From Metridium senile (taxonomy: Eukaryota; Cnidaria; Anthozoa; Actiniaria; Metridiidae): a stretch of DNA of 64,000 nt. Both the position numbers and the translations under genes were made by a program. The DNA lies in NCBI GenBank assembly GCA_949775045.1, contig OX459107.1, forward strand, positions 9,450,250-9,514,249, written 5' to 3'. The notes below the pieces were generated by a model that had not been told where the DNA came from, did no database searches, and saw only the letters and a list, made by a program, of their open reading frames with translations. Position 1 is the stretch's first letter. Each line of letters begins with the position of its first letter. Below, one piece after another: positions 34,247 to 45,600 of the stretch.

Positions 34247-36307
34247 ATTTTGCTCAAAATTGGTCATGTACATGTGGTACAAAAAAAAAAAAAAAACACC
34301 CAAGGCCAATTCTTCAACAGACATTTAACCACTCTAGCGATTTTCATAGTAAATGAATGAAATTGTCTAGGTCCTGGACTGACTTAATGAATTTATGAAT
34401 TCTGACAGGCTTCATAAATTTATGAAATCTAGAAATTCACCCTTTAAGCATTTTTCACAGAATGCAAAAGCGCAAAGCCACACTGCAAGGTGTTTACAGC
34501 TGTTCTACATTTAAAGCCATTACTAATGACAGCTAGAAGCCAAAACATTTAAAGATGAAAAACATGTAATTTTGTAAAAATGCATTTATGATTTTAGTCA
34601 TTCTTATCCAAATATCTCAAATTTTAAAAGTTGGTGTCATTGAGCCATATTGAAGTTAAAGTTAACTATTCTTATTGTACTCGAGGCCATTGTTTATCCC
34701 ATTTTAAATAGTTCCAAGAAATTATTATTATAATATTGATGATATTGACATTTTATTAGTTGAAATTAATTGTGCACAGGCTTTTAAGACATTTTACAGT
34801 GGGCAGAAAAACATAAGTTTTGGCCAAGAAGGAAGTCTCTCATTCTCATTCAGCCAGAACTTCCACTGATTTTCCTGGAGTTTTTGCATAAAATTGGGTT
34901 AACCCCTGGGTTCCCAAGGATGGGAACTGTTTTGCAATCTATTGTATGTGTATCAGAAACATTGATAATATGAAATAAAACAAGTTTGTTATGTATCTAG
35001 TGTTGCTAATCTGGAGAAAAGTACCACTCGACCAGAAACATCAAATACAAATAAATATAGGTTAATAATGACACCAACCTTGCAGATTGTCAATTTGATT
35101 TGAAAATAGCCGTATCACTCGACCAGAAACATCAAATACCATTGATTAAGGTTAATGATACATGACAGCGAACTAACAAATATTGTCAATTTGATATTTT
35201 TTTTCGATCAGTTTGGAAGCAGATTAATATATAGGAAAGGACCATAATCCAACCAAAGTTTTGAAATATTGGATTGTGATGATTTTGATTTCTGCAGTAA
35301 AAACATGTTTACTGTTTCCCTCTCCCAAAGTGAAAGTTTGTACAAGCCTTTGACACTGAGCAAACCTTTTTTGTTTGTACAATCCTTTCATGCTGAACAA
35401 CATTACCTGTGGGGGGAGGGGGAGTTGTGTTGTCCCAAACCTGGGATTGTATGTTCTGGTGATAACAAGATGAATTACAATCAAACAATTATCTTTGAAT
35501 TTCTTCATTCAATGTTTATTAATAATCATTGATCCAAGTTATTATTATATATTGAGATTATATGCCATAATATTTATACTAATATAATTGCATTTTTTCA
35601 TACATGTACATAAAAAACCTTGTGACGTACGTTGTCAGATTATGACAAAGACTTTACATATTATATACACTCCAAACTAGAATTTCTATTTAGTATACAT
35701 GAAAATCTAATTTTCTCTGAGTTCCTGAATAAGTTTTCATTTCACTTAAGCTTACATTTTTGCCTTTGGAAATCAGCTTGTTGAATTTCCTTGTTCCTTT
35801 GAGCTTTGCAATTCCTTTCTTCAAGAATATAATTTGAGCATAAATTTGCACCTTTGCAAAATCTGGTTTTCCTCTATTATCCATATAGCTGTATTATTCT
35901 TCGCAACAATATGCCATTCTTAAAAGCATTAGTTTAAGCTCCTCTTTAAGGTTTTAAAGTGACTGTTCCTTGTGAGTTTTTGTTAGAATTTAATTGTTCA
36001 GTTTATTATCTGTTAGATAAAATTTGAAGCCTGTCCTGTGAACTATCCTTATACATAGTACGATATGTATGTAAAATTATTGGTTTCCCACTGGAAATAG
36101 AATTCATTCCCAGTTGTGCTGTGGTATTCTTGTTAATATCCATGCACAAGCTCTGATATTCAACTGTTTCAATGAACAATTCCTTCAAGTTACTGTAACC
36201 ACTGACCAATCACTTAGGGTGTAACATTTTATGACAATTTTGTTGTAGCCATTATCCATTAAGATTGCAACATTTTCGCCTTTCTTTGATTCCTCTTGCA
36301 TAATTTT
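34247..36307 (-). other. Intergenic DNA and RNF38-like 3' UTR
   Basis: On the minus strand AATAAA is at 35520..35515, about 790 bp past the RNF38-like stop, and probably marks its 3' end. A diverged direct repeat of CACTCGACCAGAAACATCAA occurs near 35025 and 35117. No other gene is seen. Confidence 0.45.
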
Positions 36308-39300
36308 TCATTTGTTGCCGACCTTGACTTCTGTGCGACAAATAGGGCATGTTCTGTTTGACTGCAATAAAATGATTGATATGTTATAAGTATACCAAAA
36401 TAACTGGAAAAGATGAGCATTACGTTTATGAAAAAAAACCACATTTTGTTATTGTAGGGAAGCAACTGGAGTAGAGTGCAAAAAATAAACCTGTGAAAAA
36501 GTTAGCTGACTATTTAGAGCAGTTTTATGCTGTTTTCTGTTGTTTAATGAGCACTAATTAGTACTATTTGTTTCACAGGTATATTATTTGCACTCTACCA
36601 GCAGCAATAGTGGCCTTATTTTAAGAAAATAAACTACACATTGGGGTTTTGCTAAACATGTTTGGACAGTGCAATTGACTTTTTTCATCAATGGCAAGAA
36701 TAATAATGGATATACGTGAATAGTAATTGGCAATAGACTTACATGACTAATGCGGTGCTATGTTTGTTTCCACCAAATTCAAATCTTTTGGGAAAAGATA
36801 ATTGGCTTTTGTATTTTGATATCAAGTGGAAAATGTTTGAAACAAAAGTTTTTATTCCCAGAGGTTTTGAATTGGGTGGAAACGTTGTGGTTAAGCATGT
36901 GATTGTTTTCTAGATTGCTAAGCACAGTTTCATAAATTATAAGCTTTTCACTAAAAGGGACGTGCAGTAAATTAGCTTTCTGATACACAAGAGTCATAAA
37001 TAATCAATAAAGTTCCCTTCAGCCATGCTTTCACCATTTGCTGTTCACCACGGCAACCTTAAAGTATTATAATACACTGTACAAAATTACTGGATTCTGA
37101 TTGGACAAGAGAAGTATTTTACAATTATATTGTAAATTGTACTCTGCAGAATGCCAATTAGTTTTTCAGTATATTATAAATAAAAAATCGCACAATCTTC
37201 TCAAACGTACTTGATGTTTGAAAGTTATCAAATTGGACTAACCTAAAAGCTTGTCCAATTTTGAAAACTTTAAAAACATCACTTGTACCTATTAATTACG
37301 AATTGTACCCAAGATTATGCGATTTCCTATACAAATCGTGGAATAAACCTGCATTATCATTCACAAGAAGCTAAGAAGAAGACATACCCACATACAATAA
37401 AATAAAATAGAAACAAAAGTATGTAGAAAAAGTATTTCTAATATGATAGTTTCATTCTTACCTTAAGCCACTTGTCAATACATCTAGAATGGTAGTCATG
37501 GGAACATGGTAGCGTTCTTATAAGCTGTTTTTCATCAAAGTCAGCCAAACAAACTACACATCTACCATCATCACTGCTCTTTTTTGATGCAGCAGTCACT
37601 CTGAAAGTTGGCAACTGGTCTATTTCTGCTCGAGTTAAACCCTTTGGTTTGGCTTCTCCTATTTGCTCAGCTAGGTTTAATAAAGTCTAAAAACAAGAAA
37701 TGAATCAATCAATTAATGGATGGATGAATGGACGAATCAATAAATGAATGGATGAATAAATATATCAATAGATGGATGAATCGATGGATGAATTAAAAAT
37801 AAATGAATAGATGAATAAATGAATAGATGGATGAATAAATAAATGGATGGATGGATAAATATATGAATGGATGAATGAATGAATAGATGGATGAATAAAA
37901 AGATGGTTGAATGAAAAGATGGTTGAATAAATAGATGGATGGATGAACAGATGGATGAATAAATAATTGAATAGGTTCATGAATAGATATGTGGATGAAT
38001 GAATAGATGGTTGAATGAATAGATGCATGAATGAAAAGATGGTTATATGAATAGATGCATGAATAAGTGGATGAATAAATACATGAATTTCTATAATTGC
38101 TGACATGCTTGGAGAGAAACAGACATTTTCCTCTTGAAAAAGGGGCAGGAAGAAGGGCAAGAAAGTTGACAATTACCTCATAATTTTCCTGTTGGTAGGT
38201 TTCCTCCCATACAGGGTTCTGTGGTGCTTGGTTAGCATGTGCAGGCTGCATTGCCATAACTGACAATAGATGGTACAGTATATCAGGATAGGTCTGTACA
38301 TTAGCTGAGTGTATTAATGGTGGTGGTTGAAGATGACCAGTGTGTTGGGACCATTCTTGATGACCATTATTAGCTGACCATCTTCTATATTGCCGATGGT
38401 GCTGAGGAAAAAAAGTTATGTCATAAAAAAGTTATTTTGGTGCACTTTCCATTCAACCAAAAAAATCAGAAATTCTGGCTGGTACTTTTTGCCCTGAAGA
38501 TGCACTAGGGGAGCTTTCCATTGAAAAAAATTCCAGAAACATTTTCAACCTCAACAGGTTGTTCTAAATTTCCGAAAATGTTTGCCGAAAACTGTCACAT
38601 TCCATTTGATTTCCAGCTGGAATTTCCGATTTTTTTTGGTTTAATGGAAAGCACCCTAGAAATGGAATGATAAATGAAAATAGTAGAAGAAAAAGTGTAC
38701 ACATCATGATTATTCCATATAACATTTTAGACATGTTTTATAATTTAACAAAATGTAAACTTACCATTTGTGAAGATGGATAACGGTGTGAGTGATACGG
38801 TTGAGGCTGTGATGGTTGCGGTACTTGATAAGGAGGTTGTACAAAATGATGATGGTGGTGGTGGTGATGATGGTAGTGGTGATGGTAGTGTTGATGATTA
38901 GCATCAAGTTCAGGATTCTGTAAGAAGAAAAAAACAACACTTGAATTGTAAAACATAAAACAATTACCAAACACAAAAAAATTAGTTACTAAACACAAAA
39001 CAATTCTTAAAAACAAAAAAATTACTTAACACAAAAAATGTAATATTTAACCCTCTGATGCCAGCGAAAATTATTGGATTTTTGACTATTTTTGATGCGA
39101 AAAGCTTAAAATTCGATTTCAATTCCAAATAAGGCGTTGTTAGGGGAACTGTTGCTGTTTCGAACTACCGATGGCTCAAGGTTTCCAGGAACGCCTTGCG
39201 GATTTTAGCTCGTTCAATTCCGAGTCAACAATTTGACCCTGAATTGAGCTAAAATCCAGTTTATAAGTGCTTTTTTCAGTCATTTTCTACTACAAGAGCC

Positions 39301-42300
39301 CCTAGTCATGCATCATTAAGTTTGTCTAAGTGGTGGAGACGCACTTTTGGACGAATTCAAAGGTGGAAGACGATTTTACAAAGAAAATAGCGCCAGTCGT
39401 TATGTCCATTGACAATGGCGTCGTTGGAGTAAAATCGCTTTCCTGGTCGTCTTGCGGTAGATACCAGAACCAACCAAGGCAATTTTAGTGAGTTTCGCCT
39501 TGAAAAGATGGCAATCGTTGCAATTTTTGTCTGGTTGGAGCGGGTGACTGGGCACTTATAAAAAATCCATAAAGAATTGAGGTCTGGGCCATGTGCTGTC
39601 AAAAATTTGCATAATTACCCACAATGCTTTTCGTTATTGAATGGAGAAACGAGTTTTGTGTTAGTAGGCTAAATAAAAAGGGCTGCTGTGCGACTCGTAG
39701 AATATGTTTGATCATAAAAAGTTAAGAAATCAAAAGAACTGGGGCTGATGTATTCTGAGAATGCCAATGTTTGATTTTTAAATGATATTATTTGCATTCA
39801 AATCAGAGATGAAAAATGACGTTTACCGTGGTTGTTCTATTTCGCAAAAACGCACATTTTATCGTTCACCTTAACACAAAGGACTCTATATTTTACAAAT
39901 TCGGATCTCAGATGATCAATTTAGTGTCAGATGTTGTAGAACTTACCAGGCAACACAGATAACTACATTTCAGAGCCATGACTTTCAAAGCGAGAGAGCT
40001 AGAATTTTTGAAGTCATGGTTCGATATCGAACCATAAATTGCAAAGGCTGGCATCAAAGGGTTAAGTGCTGATGAAGAGTTTTGAACATCTGTGTTTGCG
40101 TCATCTGTTGGTATTTGTGTCTGACAATTCAACAACCTGAGCAACTGACCACCCATCATTGGATAATTACAAGATGAATTCTCAGAAGGCCAGGGAAAAA
40201 GGGGGATTAACATCAAGAGAAAAGTTCAGCCTACTTTGCAGACATGATTTTTTTGCACTCCATTCTCAACCAGTCCTGGAAAAAATATTTTTGGGGAAGA
40301 ATCTTAGCACAAAAAAACAAGTCTGCAAAGAGAGGGAGCACATGCAAAGTAGCTTTCTCAAGACGAACACACCAAGGGGATCACAACTTATCAACATCAC
40401 AAATAACATTATGAATAACAACATTAATAATATTTACTATCTAAATATCACTATATAGCAAATGGGATATTTTTATCTGCACTGTATGAACCAATAATAA
40501 CACTTACCTCACTAGGTGGAGGTTGAACGAAGGTTGGTGTTGCCATAGGAACACTATTCATTAACAATCGATTAGGAAGATTAGTGATAGGGACGGCCCG
40601 TACATGGCTCGAGAGAGGCTCAGGGTCTATAATTACTGGTGTTGCTGTAACTGCTGGATGTTGCAAAGGTACAGTTGACGACATTGATGGACAATACGAT
40701 GGGTTGGAAACACGGTGTATTGATCTATAATGTGAGTGATGGTGTGGTTCCCGTGACGACATGGCCTGCATATATGGGCACCCTCTAACTGGACTGAAAT
40801 TCAAATCAATAACAAAAAGTTAGAATCAAATAATTTTACGCAAGAAAAGGAATCCTTAAAATACAGTGGAACCTTTCCAGAATTTCCTTTAGGGAATGGT
40901 TATTATTTATGTTGGGAGCGAGGGTGGAGGGAAGAAGGAGGGTTAGGGCTGTATTAGATTAGGGAACTCTTAATTATTGAAAAGAGGAAAATGTTTGACT
41001 TGCTATTTTCATGCCTGGAGAGGGAAGCCTTTTAGTCATTTTTGTCTTTCAAACATTTTTTTCCTCTACCTGCCCCTCTACATAAGTAATGGCAGCTTCT
41101 TTCTTTATACTGGTCTTTGACAGTGAAAGAACCCTATACTATGTGGACCAAATTAAGACCCAGTATTAATAATACAACTATGGATCTAGGAAGGCTTAGG
41201 AGATTATTCTGTGTGCTTGCCATCACTATATCCAACAATAAAAAATAAAAAATTAAGGAGTGACTGTTCAAAAGGGAGGAGCTAGTTGTTCAAATCAACC
41301 CCCCTGAATCACAGGCAGCCCAAGCAATTCACTTTTACAGTAGAGATATGTGAAGAAAAAAATCGATACTTTTTATTGTAATAAATTTGAACATATTTCA
41401 ATCCTGTGTGGTTGTTAAACTTATTTGGTGTCATTCTGGGTGGTTTTTGAACGTTTTAGAGCATTTTTTCTTAATGTTTGCCCACCTGTACTTAAAAATA
41501 GAAAGGCTGGCCACTCGAGATATCCATTGCTTGTCTTCGATGGTCTAAAAAATCATGTTTAATCTTTCCTTTGCCTTCAAAATCCCCTCAGCACCATAGA
41601 TTAATGATACTTCTGTCCAGAAAACAGCAAAATGTTCATGGCTCTCGAGTCAGACCTCACGAAATCATAGATATTGAGCGATTTTCAATGACAATTTTCT
41701 CTCAGATGATCTGTGGCTTGCGTATTATTAAGAAAAAATGCTCTAAAATATTCAAAAACCACCCAGAATGACACCAAATAAGTTTAACAACCACACAGGA
41801 TTGAAATATGTTCAAATTTATTACAATAAAAAGTATCGATTTTTTCCTCACATATCTCTACTGTAAAAGTGAATTGCTTGGGCTGCCTGTGATTCAGGGG
41901 GGTTGATTTGAACAACTAGCTCCTCCCTTTTGAACACCGAGATCCGGGTAGCGCCTGTGATTGGCTGAATATGAACATCAATACATTAGACACAAACTAC
42001 GTGTGGCCGGCTTGTTGACCTCTAGAATATGTAGAAACTTTAGTTCTGATTTTGATGTATGCTATACACATATTAATTGATTGTGTATAATAGTTAAAGT
42101 TTATTGAATACACGATACCAAGCAATGGAATTGAATGTATTTTGTCGTTTGATAGCAAAAAGCCTTCTAAAAAGTATTGAAAGTATCGAGGGATAATAAG
42201 ATCGGATTTTTGAAGCAATCAGCCTTCGAATAAAGCATCATTATTCTGCTAGCCGCATTAACCGTTTGGGCATGTTTTCTACGCTAAACTATAGTACGTT

Positions 42301-45011
42301 TCCTGCCTTCTTGTTGGAAACTCTCTTGGACTGATCTGAGAAGACATGAGCTGCACTAAGGGTAAGGATTTTCCAGATACATTACTTATTAGAGAGACCA
42401 AAGGGCAATTTTTTCTTCACATATCTCTACTGTAAAAGTGAATTGCTTGGGCTGCCTGTGGCTGAATCAGCACCTGTGTATTCAGGCTTGACTATTCAAA
42501 ATGGAGGCTGCATCGGTGTTTGATATAAACGATAGGTAATATAATGAACTTTGTAATAAAAATGTTGACTTAACTTTACTGACGTTTCGAGCATTAGCCC
42601 TTTGTCGGAGTAAAAGAGGAATACTCCGATAAAGGGCTAATGCTGGAAACGTCAGTAAAGTTAAGTCAACTTTTTTACAGTGTCACAAATTTCATTATAT
42701 TACCTATTGTTTTTTTCAAAATGGATGTGACTTGAATCTGAACTTTTAATAGCATATTATTATATTATGTAAGCATACATACCCATGACTATCGTAGGGT
42801 TGGCCATTTACACGGTGAAATGCTGATGAGTGTGGATGTTGATGATGCGGCATGTGCTGTAACGGTTGATGCGCCATGCCAGGAGAGGGTGAATCTGCGG
42901 TAAGGTCTATAACAGCTGTCCCATAATTATATTTGAAATCATTCTGCAAGGAAAACAATGACCATTAATATGATTAATTTGATGATATTAGATTAAATAC
43001 TAGTACAAAGGTATAATAATAATTATATTATGCAAATATATATTTATTATAATTTTAAAGAAAAGCTGTAATCAAGACAAGGATTATTATAGCAGTGGGA
43101 TGTAATGCCTGACTAAAAAAGTCTCAGATTTGAAGGAGGTGTCTGTGAACTTCTCCATTTCAAAGCATGTCTACAATTTTGACTGTCAAAAAGGATTATA
43201 GTAGAAATTTGAAATTTTCTCTTTATAAATTACTAGAGTCTATCTATCGGAAATAAGTTCTGCTTTTGCTTACAGCGAATTTCATAATTAAGCAGCCATC
43301 GAATATCTGACAACAATATGTAAAAGGAATTTTTAAACTGTCGTCAATCAAAATATCAAAGGTACAGACTGATTATTTGTTATTGATGGCAGAAATTTAC
43401 CGCCTTTTTCATGTTAGCAACTTCGGTAGATGTGTAATTAATTATTAAAGGCACTGTAAAGCTTCAATTACAAGTACTGCAACTGAGCAACTCTTGATGT
43501 ATGTTTTCCTTCAAAACAATGCCTCAACATTTCAACTACAACATCAAAAGGTTTCACCAAAAACTTTTGTATTTTGTAAAGGGAAAACAAAAACAAAAAA
43601 CAAAAATATGCAAATTTGAGAAACAAACGTTGTACCCATAGGAAATAACAAATGAGCAACAAGCACCTTTAAGACAAAAACCTAGGAAAACTATAAACAT
43701 GGAAGGTAACACGTCAAATAAAAACACCAGTAAATAAAGAAACAATGCTCTCTAACCATCTTTCATAATGCACAACACAAACAAAAGGGCAAGCAAAAAT
43801 AAAACAACTAAGAAAATAGTAAAAAAAGGAAGCAAATACAGAAAGAGTAAGAAAAATATAATTGAATCTCAGACTCTTGTATTAAAAGGCACAATTTAAA
43901 AGAGCACAAATAGTAACTAAGAATAAAGTGAAGAAGTAAGCTAAGTTACGTATGCTTCCAAGAGTCAAAATACTTGAAAAACGATCCGAGTTCTTCAGGA
44001 TGCACAAATTAAACTCTTGTGAATAAGACCAAAGCAAAGTTTATTACAGAAGGCAGCAGAAAGTAGTAATCAATAATTGTCCAAATTTGTTCAATATGAA
44101 ATAATTTTCAAAAAAAGTTTACATATGTTCCATTATGTAACAATTTAAAGGAAAGTAAAGTAAAAAATATATGAGAAAACAGGGTAAACAAAGGCAAAGT
44201 TTCACAAGGTATTTAAATAAAATAGTTTTTCATGTTTTTATAAATGTTAAAATGTTTTAAGTTTTAAGGAAACTCTGTTCATTCAACTACTCACAACCTC
44301 AAAGTAAAGAAACATAAAAGAGCATATAAAACAATTTTAAATCTGTTTTAGTTTGACAAGGAATTACAAATAATTTGTAACATCTAGTGTAGGTTGGAAT
44401 CGTTGTATAAAGAAGTAAGAGTCGTCAACCTTTTTTAGATTATTTAATCCGACGTTTCGGGCTAATTAAGCGCCCATCTTCAGGGATGTCACAGAATGGT
44501 TGATATCGTCATTACAATGGCCAAAAAACTAATAAATTGTAACATGTTTGAAAAAATGAAAGTAAAGAATTAAGAGTTAAATGTTTTATATGTTAGTTTA
44601 AAGTTATTGTTTTTATTTAGAAACTAAAGTTAGGGGGAAAAAAAGAAAGAAATTGCTTTAGTTCCACAGGATAGAATGAAAACACCAAATTACTAAAACG
44701 TTAATATTAATTATATGTAAAAAGATATTTTTTTCACATGTGAGTAAAGAGGTTTTTTGGAGGCAACTGTTCATTTGTCCATATCTGACTTATGGAAACA
44801 GATTACGAAACAGATGGTTCGATAAAGCTGGCTTGCTTTTAGTTTACCTCAAATATAATAAGATTACAATATATCGCAGAAAACTTAAATTCAAATTTAT
44901 GAGCATTAAACGTTTAGCTGTTTTTTAGTGCTTTGTTACCTTTGAAAATGAACTACAAGATAACATTGGATGGTCTAAAGATGGAGAAGGAGTATGAGCT
45001 GTTCTTGCCAT
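36308..45011 (-). CDS. RING-H2 E3 ubiquitin ligase, RNF38/RNF44 family
   Basis: The coding exons (minus order) are 45011..44940, 42943..42783, 40793..40508, 38917..38765, 38401..38177, 37686..37462 and 36361..36308, giving 391 aa; all phases agree. The start is MARTAHTPSPSLDHP. Exon 2 has VIDLTADSPSP, a likely SUMO-interaction motif. The middle is Pro/His/Gln-rich with a run of nine His. Then comes YETLLNLAEQIGEAKPKGLT, the family signature ahead of the RING. The RING-H2 is CVVC..LPCSHDYHSRCIDKW..TCPIC (C3H2C3 complete), split by an intron after WLK. It should pass ubiquitin from an E2 to substrates; the substrate is unknown. At least one 5' UTR intron exists, with its acceptor just after 45028. 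It is shorter than vertebrate RNF38. Confidence 0.92.
36472..36597. mobile_element. TA-flanked MITE in the last RNF38-like intron
   Basis: Left GAGTGCAAAAAATAAACCTG and right CAGGTATATTATTTGCACTC are inverted with TA at both flanks, about 120 bp. Confidence 0.7.
37700..38090. repeat. Long GAAT/GGAT tetranucleotide satellite
   Basis: Nearly 400 bp of GATGAATGGATGAATAAAT-type units in an RNF38-like intron. The minus-strand open frames of 135-157 aa (Ser/Ile/His/Phe-rich) over it are repeat artefacts, apart from the real exon at 38177. Confidence 0.85.
38439..38655. mobile_element. MITE with GGTGCACTTTCCATT ends
   Basis: Left GGTGCACTTTCCATTCAACC and right GGTTTAATGGAAAGCACC are inverted, then AAAAAAATC/GATTTTTTTT. 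It lies in an RNF38-like intron. Confidence 0.7.
39051..40061. mobile_element. piggyBac-like non-autonomous element
   Basis: The ends CCCTCTGATGCCAGC and GCTGGCATCAAAGGG are inverted and both are flanked by TTAA, the piggyBac target site with the expected CCC/GGG start. It is about 1.0 kb long. No intact transposase is seen; two short minus-strand frames inside were not recognised. It lies in an RNF38-like intron. Confidence 0.7.
41266..41935. mobile_element. Foldback element with ~208-bp arms
   Basis: Arms 41266..41473 and 41729..41935 are almost perfect inverted copies, beginning GTTCAAAAGGGAGGAGC. They contain the CACAGGCAGCCCAAGC family motif and GTGGTTGTTAAACTTATTTG. The 255-bp centre is not repeated. 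It lies in an RNF38-like intron. Confidence 0.85.
42536..42700. mobile_element. Penelope-like element end (inverted GACGTTTCG motif)
   Basis: GTTGACTTAACTTTACTGAC then GTTTCGAGCATTAGCCC faces GGGCTAATGCTGGAAAC then GTCAGTAAAGTTAAGTCAAC. Such 'GGGCTAA..CGAAACGTC' motifs are typical of Penelope-like retroelement terminal repeats. No reverse transcriptase is nearby. Family assignment is inference. Confidence 0.45.
44436..44490 (-). mobile_element. Penelope-like/hammerhead-like motif
   Basis: The minus strand reads CTGAAGATGGGCGCTTAATT then AGCCCGAAACGTCGG. CTGAAGA, a GGGC/GCCC stem and GAAAC are laid out like a hammerhead ribozyme core (CUGANGA, stem II, GAAA), as carried by Penelope-like elements. 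One extra U between core and stem weakens it. Confidence 0.35.
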
Positions 45012-45028
45012 TTTTTCTATTGTTTATC

Positions 45029-45600
45029 CTAAGAAAGAAAAGAAAATGGCATAAATTAGGGGTTTAATTTATTATTTTTCTAATATTTTATTTAAAAAAG
45101 ATTATTTTTACAGCGGCTGACTATTCTTATGTTAAGAGCCTTTTTGTAGCTTTTTATGTATTTTTATGTACTAAGAAAGAAAAGAAAATGGCATAAATTA
45201 GGGATTTAATTTATTTTGAATAAGCTTTTATATTTTATTTTAAAAAGATTATTTTTACAGCGGCTGACTATTCTTATGATAAAAGGCTTTGTGGAGCTTT
45301 TTATGTATTTTATGTACTAAGAAAGAAAAGAAAATGGCATAAATTAGGGGTTTAATTTATTTTGAGTAAGCTTTTATAGTTTATTTTAAAAAGATTATTT
45401 TTACAGCGGCTGACTATTCTTATATTAAGTGTTTTTTTTGGAGCTTTTTACGTATTTTTATGTACTAAGAAAGAGAAGAAAATGGCAATATTTAGGGGTT
45501 TAATTTATTTTGAATAAGCATTTATAATATTTTTTTAAAGGGATCGAACGACTATTCTTAATATTAAGAGGCTTTTTGGAGCTTTTTATGTCTTTTTACC
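45029..45600. repeat. ~145-bp tandem repeat at the RNF38-like 5' UTR acceptor
   Basis: CTAAGAAAGAAAAGAAAATG starts at 45029, 45171 and 45317, and a variant at 45465 (periods 142-148 bp). Each unit also holds TTTTTACAGCGGCTGACTAT and GGCTTTTTGGAGC-like parts. On the minus strand each unit ends CTTTTCTTTCTTAG, the same pyrimidine tract and AG that serve as acceptor for the start-codon exon. Confidence 0.85.

Noticed and set aside
37765..38266. Minus-strand open frames of 135 and 157 aa rich in Ser, Ile, His and Phe
   Set aside because: They translate the GAAT/GGAT tetranucleotide satellite. Only the RNF38-like exon 38177..38401 inside the span is real.
45029..45600. CRISPR-like or satellite array
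   Set aside because: Whole 145-bp units are repeated with no variable spacers; better explained as a local tandem duplication of an intron end.
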